This document shows, one piece after another, positions 6,634 to 12,051 of a stretch of 13,003 nt of DNA; within the stretch, counting starts at the first letter, position 1, and every line of letters begins with the position of its first letter. The DNA is from Acinetobacter piscicola (GTDB lineage: Bacteria; Pseudomonadota; Gammaproteobacteria; Pseudomonadales; Moraxellaceae). The stretch lies in NCBI RefSeq assembly GCF_015218165.1, contig NZ_CP048663.1:1-13003 (forward strand), in the 5' to 3' direction. The notes under the pieces are model-generated. The model ran no database searches. It was not told the origin of the DNA and was given only the letters and a program-made list of their open reading frames with translations. The position numbers were made by a program, and so were the translations under genes.

Positions 6634-6858
6634 TTATTCTTGTGAATACGACTTAACTTTTTCAAAAATTGGATAGAAATCTAATCCCTCATCTTTCATC
6701 GTAGAAATCAACGCAACGATTACAGCAATATGTGTAGGAACCACACCTTGTTTACTGTAATTCGTAATCGAATTAGGTTTCATATCCAATAAGGCAGCAA
6801 ATTCCTTAATTGAAAGCCCTGCTTTACCGACAAGACGTTGAAATTCAGTATATGGCAT
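6634..6858 (-). CDS. Cro/CI-type helix-turn-helix regulator, 74 aa
   Basis: A small DNA-binding protein. Residues about 11-40 form a helix-turn-helix of the XRE kind (LSIKEFAALLDMKPNSITNYSKQG). The remaining residues give a short helical tail (THIAVIVALISTMKDEG, FYPIFEKVK). It probably binds the two inverted repeats at 6920-6959 and controls itself and the divergent 81-aa gene (inference from position). The -10 TATAAT with upstream TGC lies at 6890-6895, giving an AT-rich leader without a visible Shine-Dalgarno sequence. A terminator follows 50 bp downstream. This could be a plasmid copy-number or maintenance regulator, or a phage-derived repressor. Confidence 0.8.
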   Translation of the reverse strand: MPYTEFQRLVGKAGLSIKEFAALLDMKPNSITNYSKQGVVPTHIAVIVALISTMKDEGLDFYPIFEKVKSYSQE

Positions 6859-6889
6859 TTAATTAAATTTATAAAAATGGTGTTTTGAG

Positions 6890-6898
6890 ATTATAGCA
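6890..6898 (-). promoter_or_regulatory. Extended -10 promoter of the Cro-like gene
   Basis: On the minus strand, TGC then TATAAT, a consensus extended -10. No recognisable -35. The operator at 6920-6936 lies just upstream of where a -35 would be. Confidence 0.65.
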
Positions 6899-6919
6899 TA
6901 GGGTTATACTTACATAAAA

Positions 6920-6959
6920 ACACATAAAATTATGTGGCAAACACATATTTTTATGTGTT
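6920..6959. promoter_or_regulatory. Two tandem operators between divergent genes
   Basis: Two inverted repeats of the same design: CACATA and TATGTG around 4 bp. One is at 6921-6936; the other is at 6940-6959, where the arms extend to AACACATA and TATGTGTT. Their centres are 21 bp apart, two helical turns. The second abuts a plus-strand extended -10 (TGT then TATAAA, 6956-6964) for the 81-aa gene. Confidence 0.8.
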
Positions 6960-7011
6960 ATAAATAGCTTATCAACTAACCTATTTATCCTTACTATCGG
7001 AGAAATGTAAT

Positions 7012-7257
7012 ATGTACTCATACCCGGATTCAAACACTGAAAAGAAAATTGCTCTCATGATCATCAATGACTTTTTCATTCAAAAAGCCCATGAACTGTG
7101 GATTTTTTTACAACTCGATCAGTGCTTTAATGATTATGAAGCCACACTGATTTGGACTCGACGTTATTTAGAGAAGCATCCTGAGTGTGAGTACAGCGAT
7201 ATTCAAAAAGCCTTTGTTTCTTGTTTCCCAGAGCACTTCTTCAGCTTTGACTGTTAA
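7012..7257 (+). CDS. Hypothetical protein, 81 aa
   Basis: I do not recognise this protein. It is acidic to neutral, soluble-looking, and rich in aromatics (MYSYPDSN, HELWIFLQLDQCFNDYEATLIWTRRYL, CFPEHFFSFDC). It has four Cys, spaced too irregularly for an obvious zinc finger. GGAG at 6999-7002 supports the start. A start-stop ATGTAA at 7005-7010 lies between that sequence and the ATG, which might reduce initiation. It is divergent from the Cro-like regulator and shares the operator pair, so it is probably the regulated gene of the module. A terminator lies at 7313-7337. Confidence 0.65.
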   Translation: MYSYPDSNTEKKIALMIINDFFIQKAHELWIFLQLDQCFNDYEATLIWTRRYLEKHPECEYSDIQKAFVSCFPEHFFSFDC

Positions 7258-7312
7258 TTTATGAGAGGCACGGTAAAAAATCGCAATGGGTAAGTAAATC
7301 CCAAATAGAAAG

Positions 7313-7337
7313 AGCCAGTTCATACAACTGGCTTTTT
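7313..7337 (+). terminator. Terminator after the 81-aa gene
   Basis: An 8-bp perfect stem (AGCCAGTT and AACTGGCT), a 5-base loop, then TTTTT. Confidence 0.8.
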
Positions 7338-7460
7338 ATTGTCACGTATAAATCTAAGACTTTCTTTGAGCATACTAAAATTGATGTTCCACGGCTTCTA
7401 AGACATTGATTTTAGGTTCAGGATTGGGGTCGCCATGACGTTACTTTAGGGTGTATTCTA

Positions 7461-7489
7461 AATTTACATAATGTCTCTGTATACGAAAT
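7461..7489 (-). other. pdif-like site 6, degenerate (XerD/XerC orientation)
   Basis: XerD-type half AATTTACATAA, a 7-bp centre TGTCTCT instead of 6, and XerC-type half GTATACGAAAT. The extra base and the changed first position of the XerC half suggest a decayed or hybrid site. An IS-like end begins exactly 5 bp later. Confidence 0.65.
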
Positions 7490-7494
7490 TCGAT

Positions 7495-7520
7495 TGTAAG
7501 CCCAAAATAGAAATGTCCAA
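7495..7520 (+). mobile_element. IS-like terminal sequence 5 bp from pdif-like site 6 (remnant)
   Basis: 26 bp beginning TGTAAG with CAAAATAGAAATGTCC, the second copy of the end at 6414-6439 and in the same orientation. It lies only 26 bp from the stop of the convergent mobilisation gene, so no element body remains here. Confidence 0.55.
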
Positions 7521-7546
7521 CTTCTCTAAAATCCCTGCTAAATAAA

Positions 7547-8311
7547 CTACTCTTCGCCTTTTTCTAAGGCCTTTTTAATTTCAATTACTGACAATAATTC
7601 TCCGCCCTTTTGCCAGGTATGTAATCCTTCTAACACCTGAATAAAAAGTTTATTTGCTTCAAAATATTCATTTTTATATGTCTTAACATCTTTAAAAATT
7701 AAAGATTTACGTACTTCATTATGAAGCTTTGTCGTATTCACAATCCGATTGGTAATCTGTTGAGGAGTATCATTGCTAATATCAATATTGAGTTTCTTAA
7801 ATGCGACAAGAACAGCACCACCTAATTCAAATTTACGTTGATTTTCAGCTTTGCGTTTTTTCCCAGCATCCTTCTTCTGTAGCTGACTCAAATACAATTC
7901 TAAATCACTGTATTCAAGCTTTTGCGCTTTAAAATTCAGATACCGTGTCGCCAAGGTTTTTAAAATATTTAGTTCCATCTGATCTAGTGCATTCTTTTGA
8001 AAAAGTTCATACAGATCTAAAAACTTCTGTTCATACTCGGTTTTAAGAGGCAGATTATTCAACTCTTCAAACAACAATTTCAACTTCAGATGTTCACGAT
8101 AAGGTTTTAAAGCCTCTTTGACCAGAACCTGATCTGTCTGAGTTAGCCCCTCAAAATTACAATCAACACTATTTAAAGCCTTTAACACTTGAGATTGAAG
8201 ATCAGAAAGCTGTTCTTGCTGTTCTAAAAACTCTACAAATGCATGTAACTCAGCAATCTGTAACAACTGAGCAGGTCGACCACGCTTTTTTGCTTTTTCC
8301 ATTTCCATCAT
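7547..8311 (-). CDS. Mobilisation accessory protein in the MobC position, with AT-hook-like N-terminus
   Basis: A 254-aa, highly helical and charged protein, divergent from mobA with oriT between them, the same arrangement as mobC/mobA in RSF1010. Residues 7-13 (AKKRGRP) contain the RGRP core of an AT-hook. Long helices, about 15-145, look like coiled coil. Near 151-178, KKRKAENQRKFELGGAVLVAF resembles the conserved block of TraD/MobC-type accessory proteins (K/R-rich, then L-GGAV). It probably helps the relaxase open oriT. Starts at 8311, 8308 or 8302 are all possible; the most upstream is given. The relation to TraD is inferred from a single block. The protein is much longer than RSF1010 MobC. 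Confidence 0.65.
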   Translation of the reverse strand: MMEMEKAKKRGRPAQLLQIAELHAFVEFLEQQEQLSDLQSQVLKALNSVDCNFEGLTQTDQVLVKEALKPYREHLKLKLLFEELNNLPLKTEYEQKFLDLYELFQKNALDQMELNILKTLATRYLNFKAQKLEYSDLELYLSQLQKKDAGKKRKAENQRKFELGGAVLVAFKKLNIDISNDTPQQITNRIVNTTKLHNEVRKSLIFKDVKTYKNEYFEANKLFIQVLEGLHTWQKGGELLSVIEIKKALEKGEE

Positions 8312-8326
8312 CTGCCGCCAAATTTT

Positions 8327-8380
8327 CAGAACTGCAACCTCTTCAAATATGGTTTTACCATATTTAAAGAGGGCAGTCTG
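8327..8380. promoter_or_regulatory. Nested inverted repeat upstream of the MobC-position gene
   Basis: The inner arms 8338-8352 and 8358-8372 pair with one mismatch around a 5-base loop. Outer arms 8327-8335 and 8373-8380 pair with one bulge. It lies 16-69 bp upstream of the minus-strand start, where a promoter and operator are expected. Confidence 0.6.
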
Positions 8381-8385
8381 AAAAT

Positions 8386-8446
8386 AATTATTTAAATTAA
8401 AAATAAAATTTCTTGAAAAGAATTTTTATTTTTAATTTAAATAATT
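8386..8446. repeat. 61-bp almost pure A/T palindrome in the mob intergenic region
   Basis: 29-bp arms (8386-8414 and 8418-8446) pair at 28 of 29 positions around a 3-base loop GAA. It contains almost no G or C. It could extrude as a cruciform, or serve as a binding platform for the AT-hook protein encoded next to it. Confidence 0.85.
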
Positions 8447-8451
8447 CGCAC

Positions 8452-8500
8452 TTGACAGTTTCTCTTGATCAGAGAAACTAGTACGCAATGGGGCGCTTCC
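8452..8500 (+). other. oriT: oriT, R1162/RSF1010-like
   Basis: A perfect inverted repeat, AGTTTCTCT and AGAGAAACT (8457-8479). This is nearly the same as the R1162/RSF1010 oriT hairpin, which has AGTTTCTC and GAGAAAC. A GC-rich, CCCC-containing stretch (8485-8503) follows on the side where RSF1010 is nicked. The exact nick sequence is not conserved, so I do not place it. A perfect -35-like TTGACA (8452-8457) overlaps the hairpin edge. The match to the adjacent RSF1010-like MobA supports the call. Confidence 0.75.
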
Positions 8501-8612
8501 CCCTTGACCCCCTTCAACCGGATTTTTCAGCCATTGAGGCATTGTAAATCCGGACGGTTTTCATTCCGTTTCACTGCATAAAAACCGAACCCACAACCCA
8601 GCAGAGGTGAAC

Positions 8613-9782
8613 ATGGCCAGCTACCACTTCAGCGTCAAAAGCAAAAATAAGGGCTATGCGACCGGCCATTATCTCTACATTTCCCGACTGATGCAGTATG
8701 AAGGCATCCGCAAAACCAGCAATGAGACCATAGAACATATTGAACCTGGTCGATGTATGCCTGCCTTTGTAAAAGATCCCATTGATTTTTGGCAGGCAGC
8801 AGATACGTATGAACGAGCCAATGCCAAGGCCTACATGGAGTATGAAATTGCCCTACCAAATGAGTTCACGCCAGAACAGCGTAAAACGCTCATAGAGACA
8901 TTTTTGGACAAACACATAGTCCCACAGCAATATCCGCATTCATACGCCATACACAACGTAAAATCACGCATCAGCGGCGAAGATCAGCCCCATTGTCACC
9001 TGATGTTCTCGCTCAAAGCCGATGACGGTATTGAACGGACCGCCGAACAATATTTCAAACGCTATAACCCCAAAGATCCCAGCAAAGGCGGCGCAAAGAA
9101 AATCCAGCTTCAAGATGGCCATGAAGACTATTCCACTTTTTTGATCTATATCCGAAAACAATGGGAAAACCATCTGAATGATGCCCTTGCACAGCACTGT
9201 CCTACAGTCACTTACACACTGGATGGCCAAGACATCACCATCAAAAATCAGGTTTCAGCAGACAGCTATGAAAAATATAACGAGATCCACAGCACGTTAT
9301 ACCTTCCAGAGCCAAAACTAGGCGCTGGTCAACAAAATGCGACACCGGAATATCTAACTCAGATCCAAAAAATCCGAGAACACAACCAGCAAGAACGAGA
9401 ACTCGAAGAACGCCAAAAGCAATTAGATCAACAACATGAATATTTTTATAGTGCCGAAAACCATCCATTTTCATCATTGGAAGTGATGTATTACCTGAAT
9501 TATTTAGTGAAGAATCAGAAAAATAAGGAAAAACTAGAAACAGATTTTAGTGAAATTATCAAAACCCAAGAGCCTATATTGCATCAAGAAGGCTGGAACC
9601 TTCAGAACATGAATCGAAAATTGAGAGATTCAGAGCATAACTCAACGCCATGCTTTGAGTTTGAAGTGTATTCCCAGCCAAAGTATCCATTACCCATGCA
9701 GAATAAGCCCCCTCAACCGGTTCAACCTGAACAGCCAAAGCCAAAATCTGATGATTATGATTACGGTGGTCTAGATTTTTAA
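8613..9782 (+). CDS. mobA: MobA/MobL relaxase, MobQ family (RSF1010 MobA-like relaxase domain)
   Basis: A 389-aa relaxase that nicks oriT and pilots the strand in transfer. Residues 1-165 follow RSF1010 MobA closely: MASYHFSVKS at the start, Y22 at the position of the catalytic tyrosine (LYISR), MPAFVKDP then FWQAADTYERANAKA, and the metal-binding histidine set in AIHN plus DQPHCHLMFS (about 114, 127 and 129). DDGIER and QYFKRYN then KGGAKK follow. Unlike RSF1010 MobA it has no primase domain. After about 250 comes a coiled-coil stretch (REHNQQERELEERQKQLDQQ) and a Pro-rich acidic tail. ATG 8613 is preferred over GTG 8607 because GAGG lies 5 bases upstream. Mobilisation would need a helper conjugation system. 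Confidence 0.9.
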   Translation: MASYHFSVKSKNKGYATGHYLYISRLMQYEGIRKTSNETIEHIEPGRCMPAFVKDPIDFWQAADTYERANAKAYMEYEIALPNEFTPEQRKTLIETFLDKHIVPQQYPHSYAIHNVKSRISGEDQPHCHLMFSLKADDGIERTAEQYFKRYNPKDPSKGGAKKIQLQDGHEDYSTFLIYIRKQWENHLNDALAQHCPTVTYTLDGQDITIKNQVSADSYEKYNEIHSTLYLPEPKLGAGQQNATPEYLTQIQKIREHNQQERELEERQKQLDQQHEYFYSAENHPFSSLEVMYYLNYLVKNQKNKEKLETDFSEIIKTQEPILHQEGWNLQNMNRKLRDSEHNSTPCFEFEVYSQPKYPLPMQNKPPQPVQPEQPKPKSDDYDYGGLDF

Positions 9783-10150
9783 ATTATCTGGTTTTATTCA
9801 GGCCTTACAGAGCGAGTGTCTACGAGCGAACAGACTCAATTAAAATTTTCGCCATGTTTTTTCCCTGATTACAAGCTCCCCTTTGCTGTAGAGATTTAGG
9901 TGCAGAGCATCCCGAAGGGTGCGAACAGATTGAATGTGCTTCTAGGCCGAGCGAAGCGAGCATAAAAAAACTTATGAGCAAAGCGAATTCCGAGCTGCTT
10001 TTGCTTTTTTGAAGTTATCACGAGATTAACTCAAAAATTGCCCCTTCGAACTGAGCGTAAGCGAAGTTCAATAGAGTTTGAGCGTAGCGAAAACATAGGG
10101 CAATTTTTCATTCTTTCCTTTTTAATATATTTTAAATCTTTTAAATCTTT
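9783..10150. other. Non-coding region with GAGCG-type repeats and an AT-rich stretch before the iterons
   Basis: No gene is seen. Short repeats of the form GAGCG(T/A)AGCGA occur: 9949-9960, 9976-9986 (GAGCAAAGCGA), 10053-10064, 10080-10090, plus looser copies near 9810 and 9824. Two sit inside a hairpin with outer arms AAAAATTGCCC (10033-10043) and its complement (10098-10108). From 10109 to 10150 the sequence is AT-rich with a direct repeat of TTTTAAATC, a candidate melting region for the origin. No convincing DnaA box was found. Confidence 0.6.
9978..10010 (+). terminator. Possible mobA terminator
   Basis: GCAAAGC and GCTTTTGC arms pair with one bulge around a 12-base loop, followed by six T. 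It lies 195 bp beyond mobA. Weak stem. Confidence 0.35.
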
Positions 10151-10195
10151 TCAGTAGTCTCTGTGCCTTATATAGCAAAGGTTTCAGCGTTTAAA

Positions 10196-10280
10196 TATGA
10201 CGGATTGACTACTAACTATGACGGATTGACTACTAACTATGACGGATTGACTACTTAACTATGACGGATTGACTACTAAC
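10196..10280 (+). repeat. Origin iterons, four direct repeats
   Basis: Unit TATGACGGATTGACTAC followed by TAAC, 21 bp, at 10196-10216, 10217-10237, 10238-10259 (one extra T) and 10260-10280. A fifth copy is cut short after TATGAC at 10281-10286. Directly head to tail just upstream of a Rep_3 gene, these are the expected Rep-binding sites of a theta-type origin. The single-base insertion in copy 3 breaks the 21-bp phase. Confidence 0.93.
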
Positions 10281-10304
10281 TATGACAAGTATATATTTGT
10301 CATA
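10269..10304 (+). promoter_or_regulatory. rep promoter and Rep autoregulatory operator
   Basis: The -35 TTGACT lies inside iteron 4 (10269-10274). A 17-bp spacer leads to the -10 TATATT (10292-10297). Over the -10 sits an 8-bp perfect inverted repeat, TATGACAA (10281-10288) and TTGTCATA (10297-10304). Its arms start with the first six bases of the iteron. In Rep_3 plasmids such as pPS10, Rep dimers repress at an inverted form of the iteron; this fits that pattern. Confidence 0.75.
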
Positions 10305-10329
10305 TATTAAAAAAATCAATGGTTTTGTT

Positions 10330-11211
10330 TTGAATAAAAATCACGTTGTAAAATCAAATCAAGTAATAGAAGCATCGTATCAATTAAGTGCCGTAGAGCA
10401 ACGAATTGTCTTAGCTGCCATTTCACGGATTCCCAAAAATCAGCCTATTACAGATGATGAGTTATACCCTGTTAGCGTCGATGAATTAAAACAATTGGGC
10501 GTACATGAGAAAACTGCATACAGAGATTTAAAGGAAGGTATTAATAGACTCTATGAGAGGTCTATTAACCTCAGTATTGATGATAAATCTATAAAAATGA
10601 GATGGGTGCAAGAAATCCAATTTTTAGATAGTCAAAGTGTCATTGGAATCCGTTTTTCAAAACCCATTCTGCCATTCATTTCCAATCTAAGTAGAGAATT
10701 CACCAAATATGCCTTATCAGACATTGCTGGGATCAATAGTGGATACGGTATTCGTATTTATGAGCTACTGGTTCAATATCGGCAAATAGGTAAGCGTGAA
10801 ATTTCTGTTGAGAGTTTACGGACAATGTTAGAACTCGGTAAAAAGTACCCATTATTCGCTGATTTCAAGAAACGAGTAATTGACACTGCTATAGACCAAA
10901 TCAATGAATATAGCCCTTTAAAAGTCACTTATGAGCAGAAAAAAACAGGGCGTAAAGTCACTCATATTATCTTTTCTTTTAAAGAAAAATCTAAATCCAT
11001 AACACATACCTCGAAAGATTTTTATCAGCTATCTGATGCTCAAATTAATCTATTCGGGAATCAATTATCACGTTTACATGAGCTTTCCCATTTAGCCTCA
11101 GAAGGTGAAAGTTATGAGATTTTAGCTGCTAAAATTAAGGATATGCTTAGAAACCCTCACCAACAACAGCAGTTTTTGCCACACTTAAAGAACTTAGGGT
11201 TTAAAGCTTGA
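10330..11211 (+). CDS. Rep_3 superfamily replication initiator
   Basis: The replication initiator, two winged-helix domains, binds the iterons as a monomer. Landmarks are VVKSNQVIEASYQLSAVEQRIVLAAIS near the start, typical of Acinetobacter Rep_3 proteins, then VSVDELKQLG with KTAYRDLKEGINRL, RWVQEIQF, FSKPILPFISNLSREFTKYAL, and SGYGIRIYELLVQY. I prefer TTG 10330, giving 293 aa. The rep -10 box lies at 10292-10297, so the upstream in-frame ATG 10282 (309 aa) would be outside the transcript. Family members also start about 5-8 residues before VVK. No strong Shine-Dalgarno sequence is present; a four-codon ATG...TGA frame (10319-10333) overlaps the TTG. The gene ends just before a long hairpin. 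Confidence 0.9.
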   Translation: MNKNHVVKSNQVIEASYQLSAVEQRIVLAAISRIPKNQPITDDELYPVSVDELKQLGVHEKTAYRDLKEGINRLYERSINLSIDDKSIKMRWVQEIQFLDSQSVIGIRFSKPILPFISNLSREFTKYALSDIAGINSGYGIRIYELLVQYRQIGKREISVESLRTMLELGKKYPLFADFKKRVIDTAIDQINEYSPLKVTYEQKKTGRKVTHIIFSFKEKSKSITHTSKDFYQLSDAQINLFGNQLSRLHELSHLASEGESYEILAAKIKDMLRNPHQQQQFLPHLKNLGFKA

Positions 11212-11213
11212 GT

Positions 11214-11248
11214 GTATTGAAGAATACACTTATTGTATTCTTCAATAC
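11214..11248. promoter_or_regulatory. Perfect 14-bp inverted repeat between rep and the downstream gene
   Basis: Arms GTATTGAAGAATAC (11214-11227) and its complement (11235-11248) around 7 bases. Each arm is itself GTATT-N4-AATAC. Further AATACAC copies follow up to the next ATG. It starts 3 bases after the rep stop. It could be an operator for the helix-turn-helix protein, or an attenuator after rep; there is no T run. Confidence 0.7.
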
Positions 11249-11274
11249 GTATCCTAAATACACAGCAATACACT

Positions 11275-11841
11275 ATGAAAACAAGTACAAAATACAGTGT
11301 TAGTGATGCAGCCACACTGTATAAGAAATCTCGTGCTACACTTTATAAAGATATAAAAAATGGGGTGTTAAGTCGTGATCATGATGGCTCTATCGACTTC
11401 TCTGAGTTACTCCGCGTTTATGGTGAACCTTTTAGTGGAAAACACTCAAAACACACTGATACGTCTCCAACACAAACTATAAATACACCTGAATACACAG
11501 ACAATACAGTTATTGAACTAAAGAATCAGATCGATTTTCTAAAGAAACAGTTAGAAAAAGCAGAAGATCGCGAAGCTAAAGCAAATTCTCGTATTGATAC
11601 ATTACTTACCCTAATTGAAATGAAGCCAACTCAGGTTCATCCCACACCAACTTCAGATCAATCTTCAGTGCAATCTAGTCCATCTCAAGTAGAACCTACA
11701 TTGAATGTAGATAACGACAAACATGACGGATTGACTACTCCGGAGCAGACGGAAAATAAGCGTATTCCGGTGCCGGAGCCGGTTGAACCGGAGCAGCCGA
11801 AAAGAGGGTGGTTAAGCCGGTTTTTCTTGCCGAATGGCTAA
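11275..11841 (+). CDS. Plasmid DNA-binding protein downstream of rep (helix-turn-helix)
   Basis: A 188-aa protein of the kind usually found after rep in Acinetobacter plasmids and loosely called a replication-associated DNA-binding protein; its exact role is not settled. Residues about 5-30 form a helix-turn-helix (YSVSDAATLYKKSRATLYKD). A coiled coil follows at about 76-105 (VIELKNQIDFLKKQLEKAED). Then there is a Pro/Ser/Thr-rich linker and a basic-aromatic end, KRGWLSRFFLPNG. I chose ATG 11275 over the in-frame TTG 11233, which lies inside the inverted repeat. Neither has a good Shine-Dalgarno sequence. The coding sequence carries a near-complete iteron at 11723-11739. Confidence 0.8.
   Translation: MKTSTKYSVSDAATLYKKSRATLYKDIKNGVLSRDHDGSIDFSELLRVYGEPFSGKHSKHTDTSPTQTINTPEYTDNTVIELKNQIDFLKKQLEKAEDREAKANSRIDTLLTLIEMKPTQVHPTPTSDQSSVQSSPSQVEPTLNVDNDKHDGLTTPEQTENKRIPVPEPVEPEQPKRGWLSRFFLPNG
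11723..11739 (+). repeat. Isolated iteron copy inside the DNA-binding protein gene
   Basis: 17 consecutive bases, ATGACGGATTGACTACT, identical to the origin iteron and in the same orientation, about 1.45 kb from the array. It encodes part of HDGLTT. Confidence 0.9.
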
Positions 11842-11846
11842 GGGTA

Positions 11847-11894
11847 CTATTCAACTGAGCTAATCAAAGTTGTAAGGATTTGATTAAAGAATAG
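11847..11894. other. Hairpin after the replication genes
   Basis: Inner arms TAATCAAA (11861-11868) and TTTGATTA (11879-11886), outer arms CTATTC (11847-11852) and GAATAG (11889-11894). No T run, so a terminator role is unsure. Confidence 0.45.
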
Positions 11895-11915
11895 CCATAT
11901 TACGTGAAAGATCAC

Positions 11916-11945
11916 AAAAAAAAGCCCGTACAGGGATGTTCGGGC
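11916..11945 (-). terminator. Terminator reading on the minus strand, probably for the adhesin
   Basis: GCCCG and CGGGC arms (11924-11928, 11941-11945), followed on the minus strand by eight T. It lies 107 bp beyond the adhesin stop and on the far side of pdif site 7. Confidence 0.6.
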
Positions 11946-11991
11946 AAAACTAGGGAACTACAGCATTGATTTCTAAGGTAAATTATATCAC

Positions 11992-12019
11992 GTTTCGTAT
12001 AACGTGTATTATGTTAATT
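11992..12019 (+). other. pdif site 7 (XerC/XerD orientation)
   Basis: XerC-type half GTTTCGTATAA, centre CGTGTA, XerD-type half TTATGTTAATT. It separates the replication backbone from the adhesin module. Confidence 0.93.
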
Positions 12020-12051
12020 TTAGGTAAATTTAAAAATGAACTTTTAAATTT

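Noticed and set aside
7300..7316. Third possible IS-like end (CCCAAATAGAAAGAGCC)
   Set aside because: Only 14 of 17 positions match, it has no pdif site 5 bp away and no TGTAA start, and it overlaps the terminator stem of the 81-aa gene.
8635..9477. Three minus-strand open frames opposite mobA
   Set aside because: mobA matches the RSF1010 relaxase over this region; these are shadows without start signals.
10016..10024. DnaA box (TTATCACGA) near the origin
   Set aside because: Three of nine positions differ from the TTATCCACA consensus.
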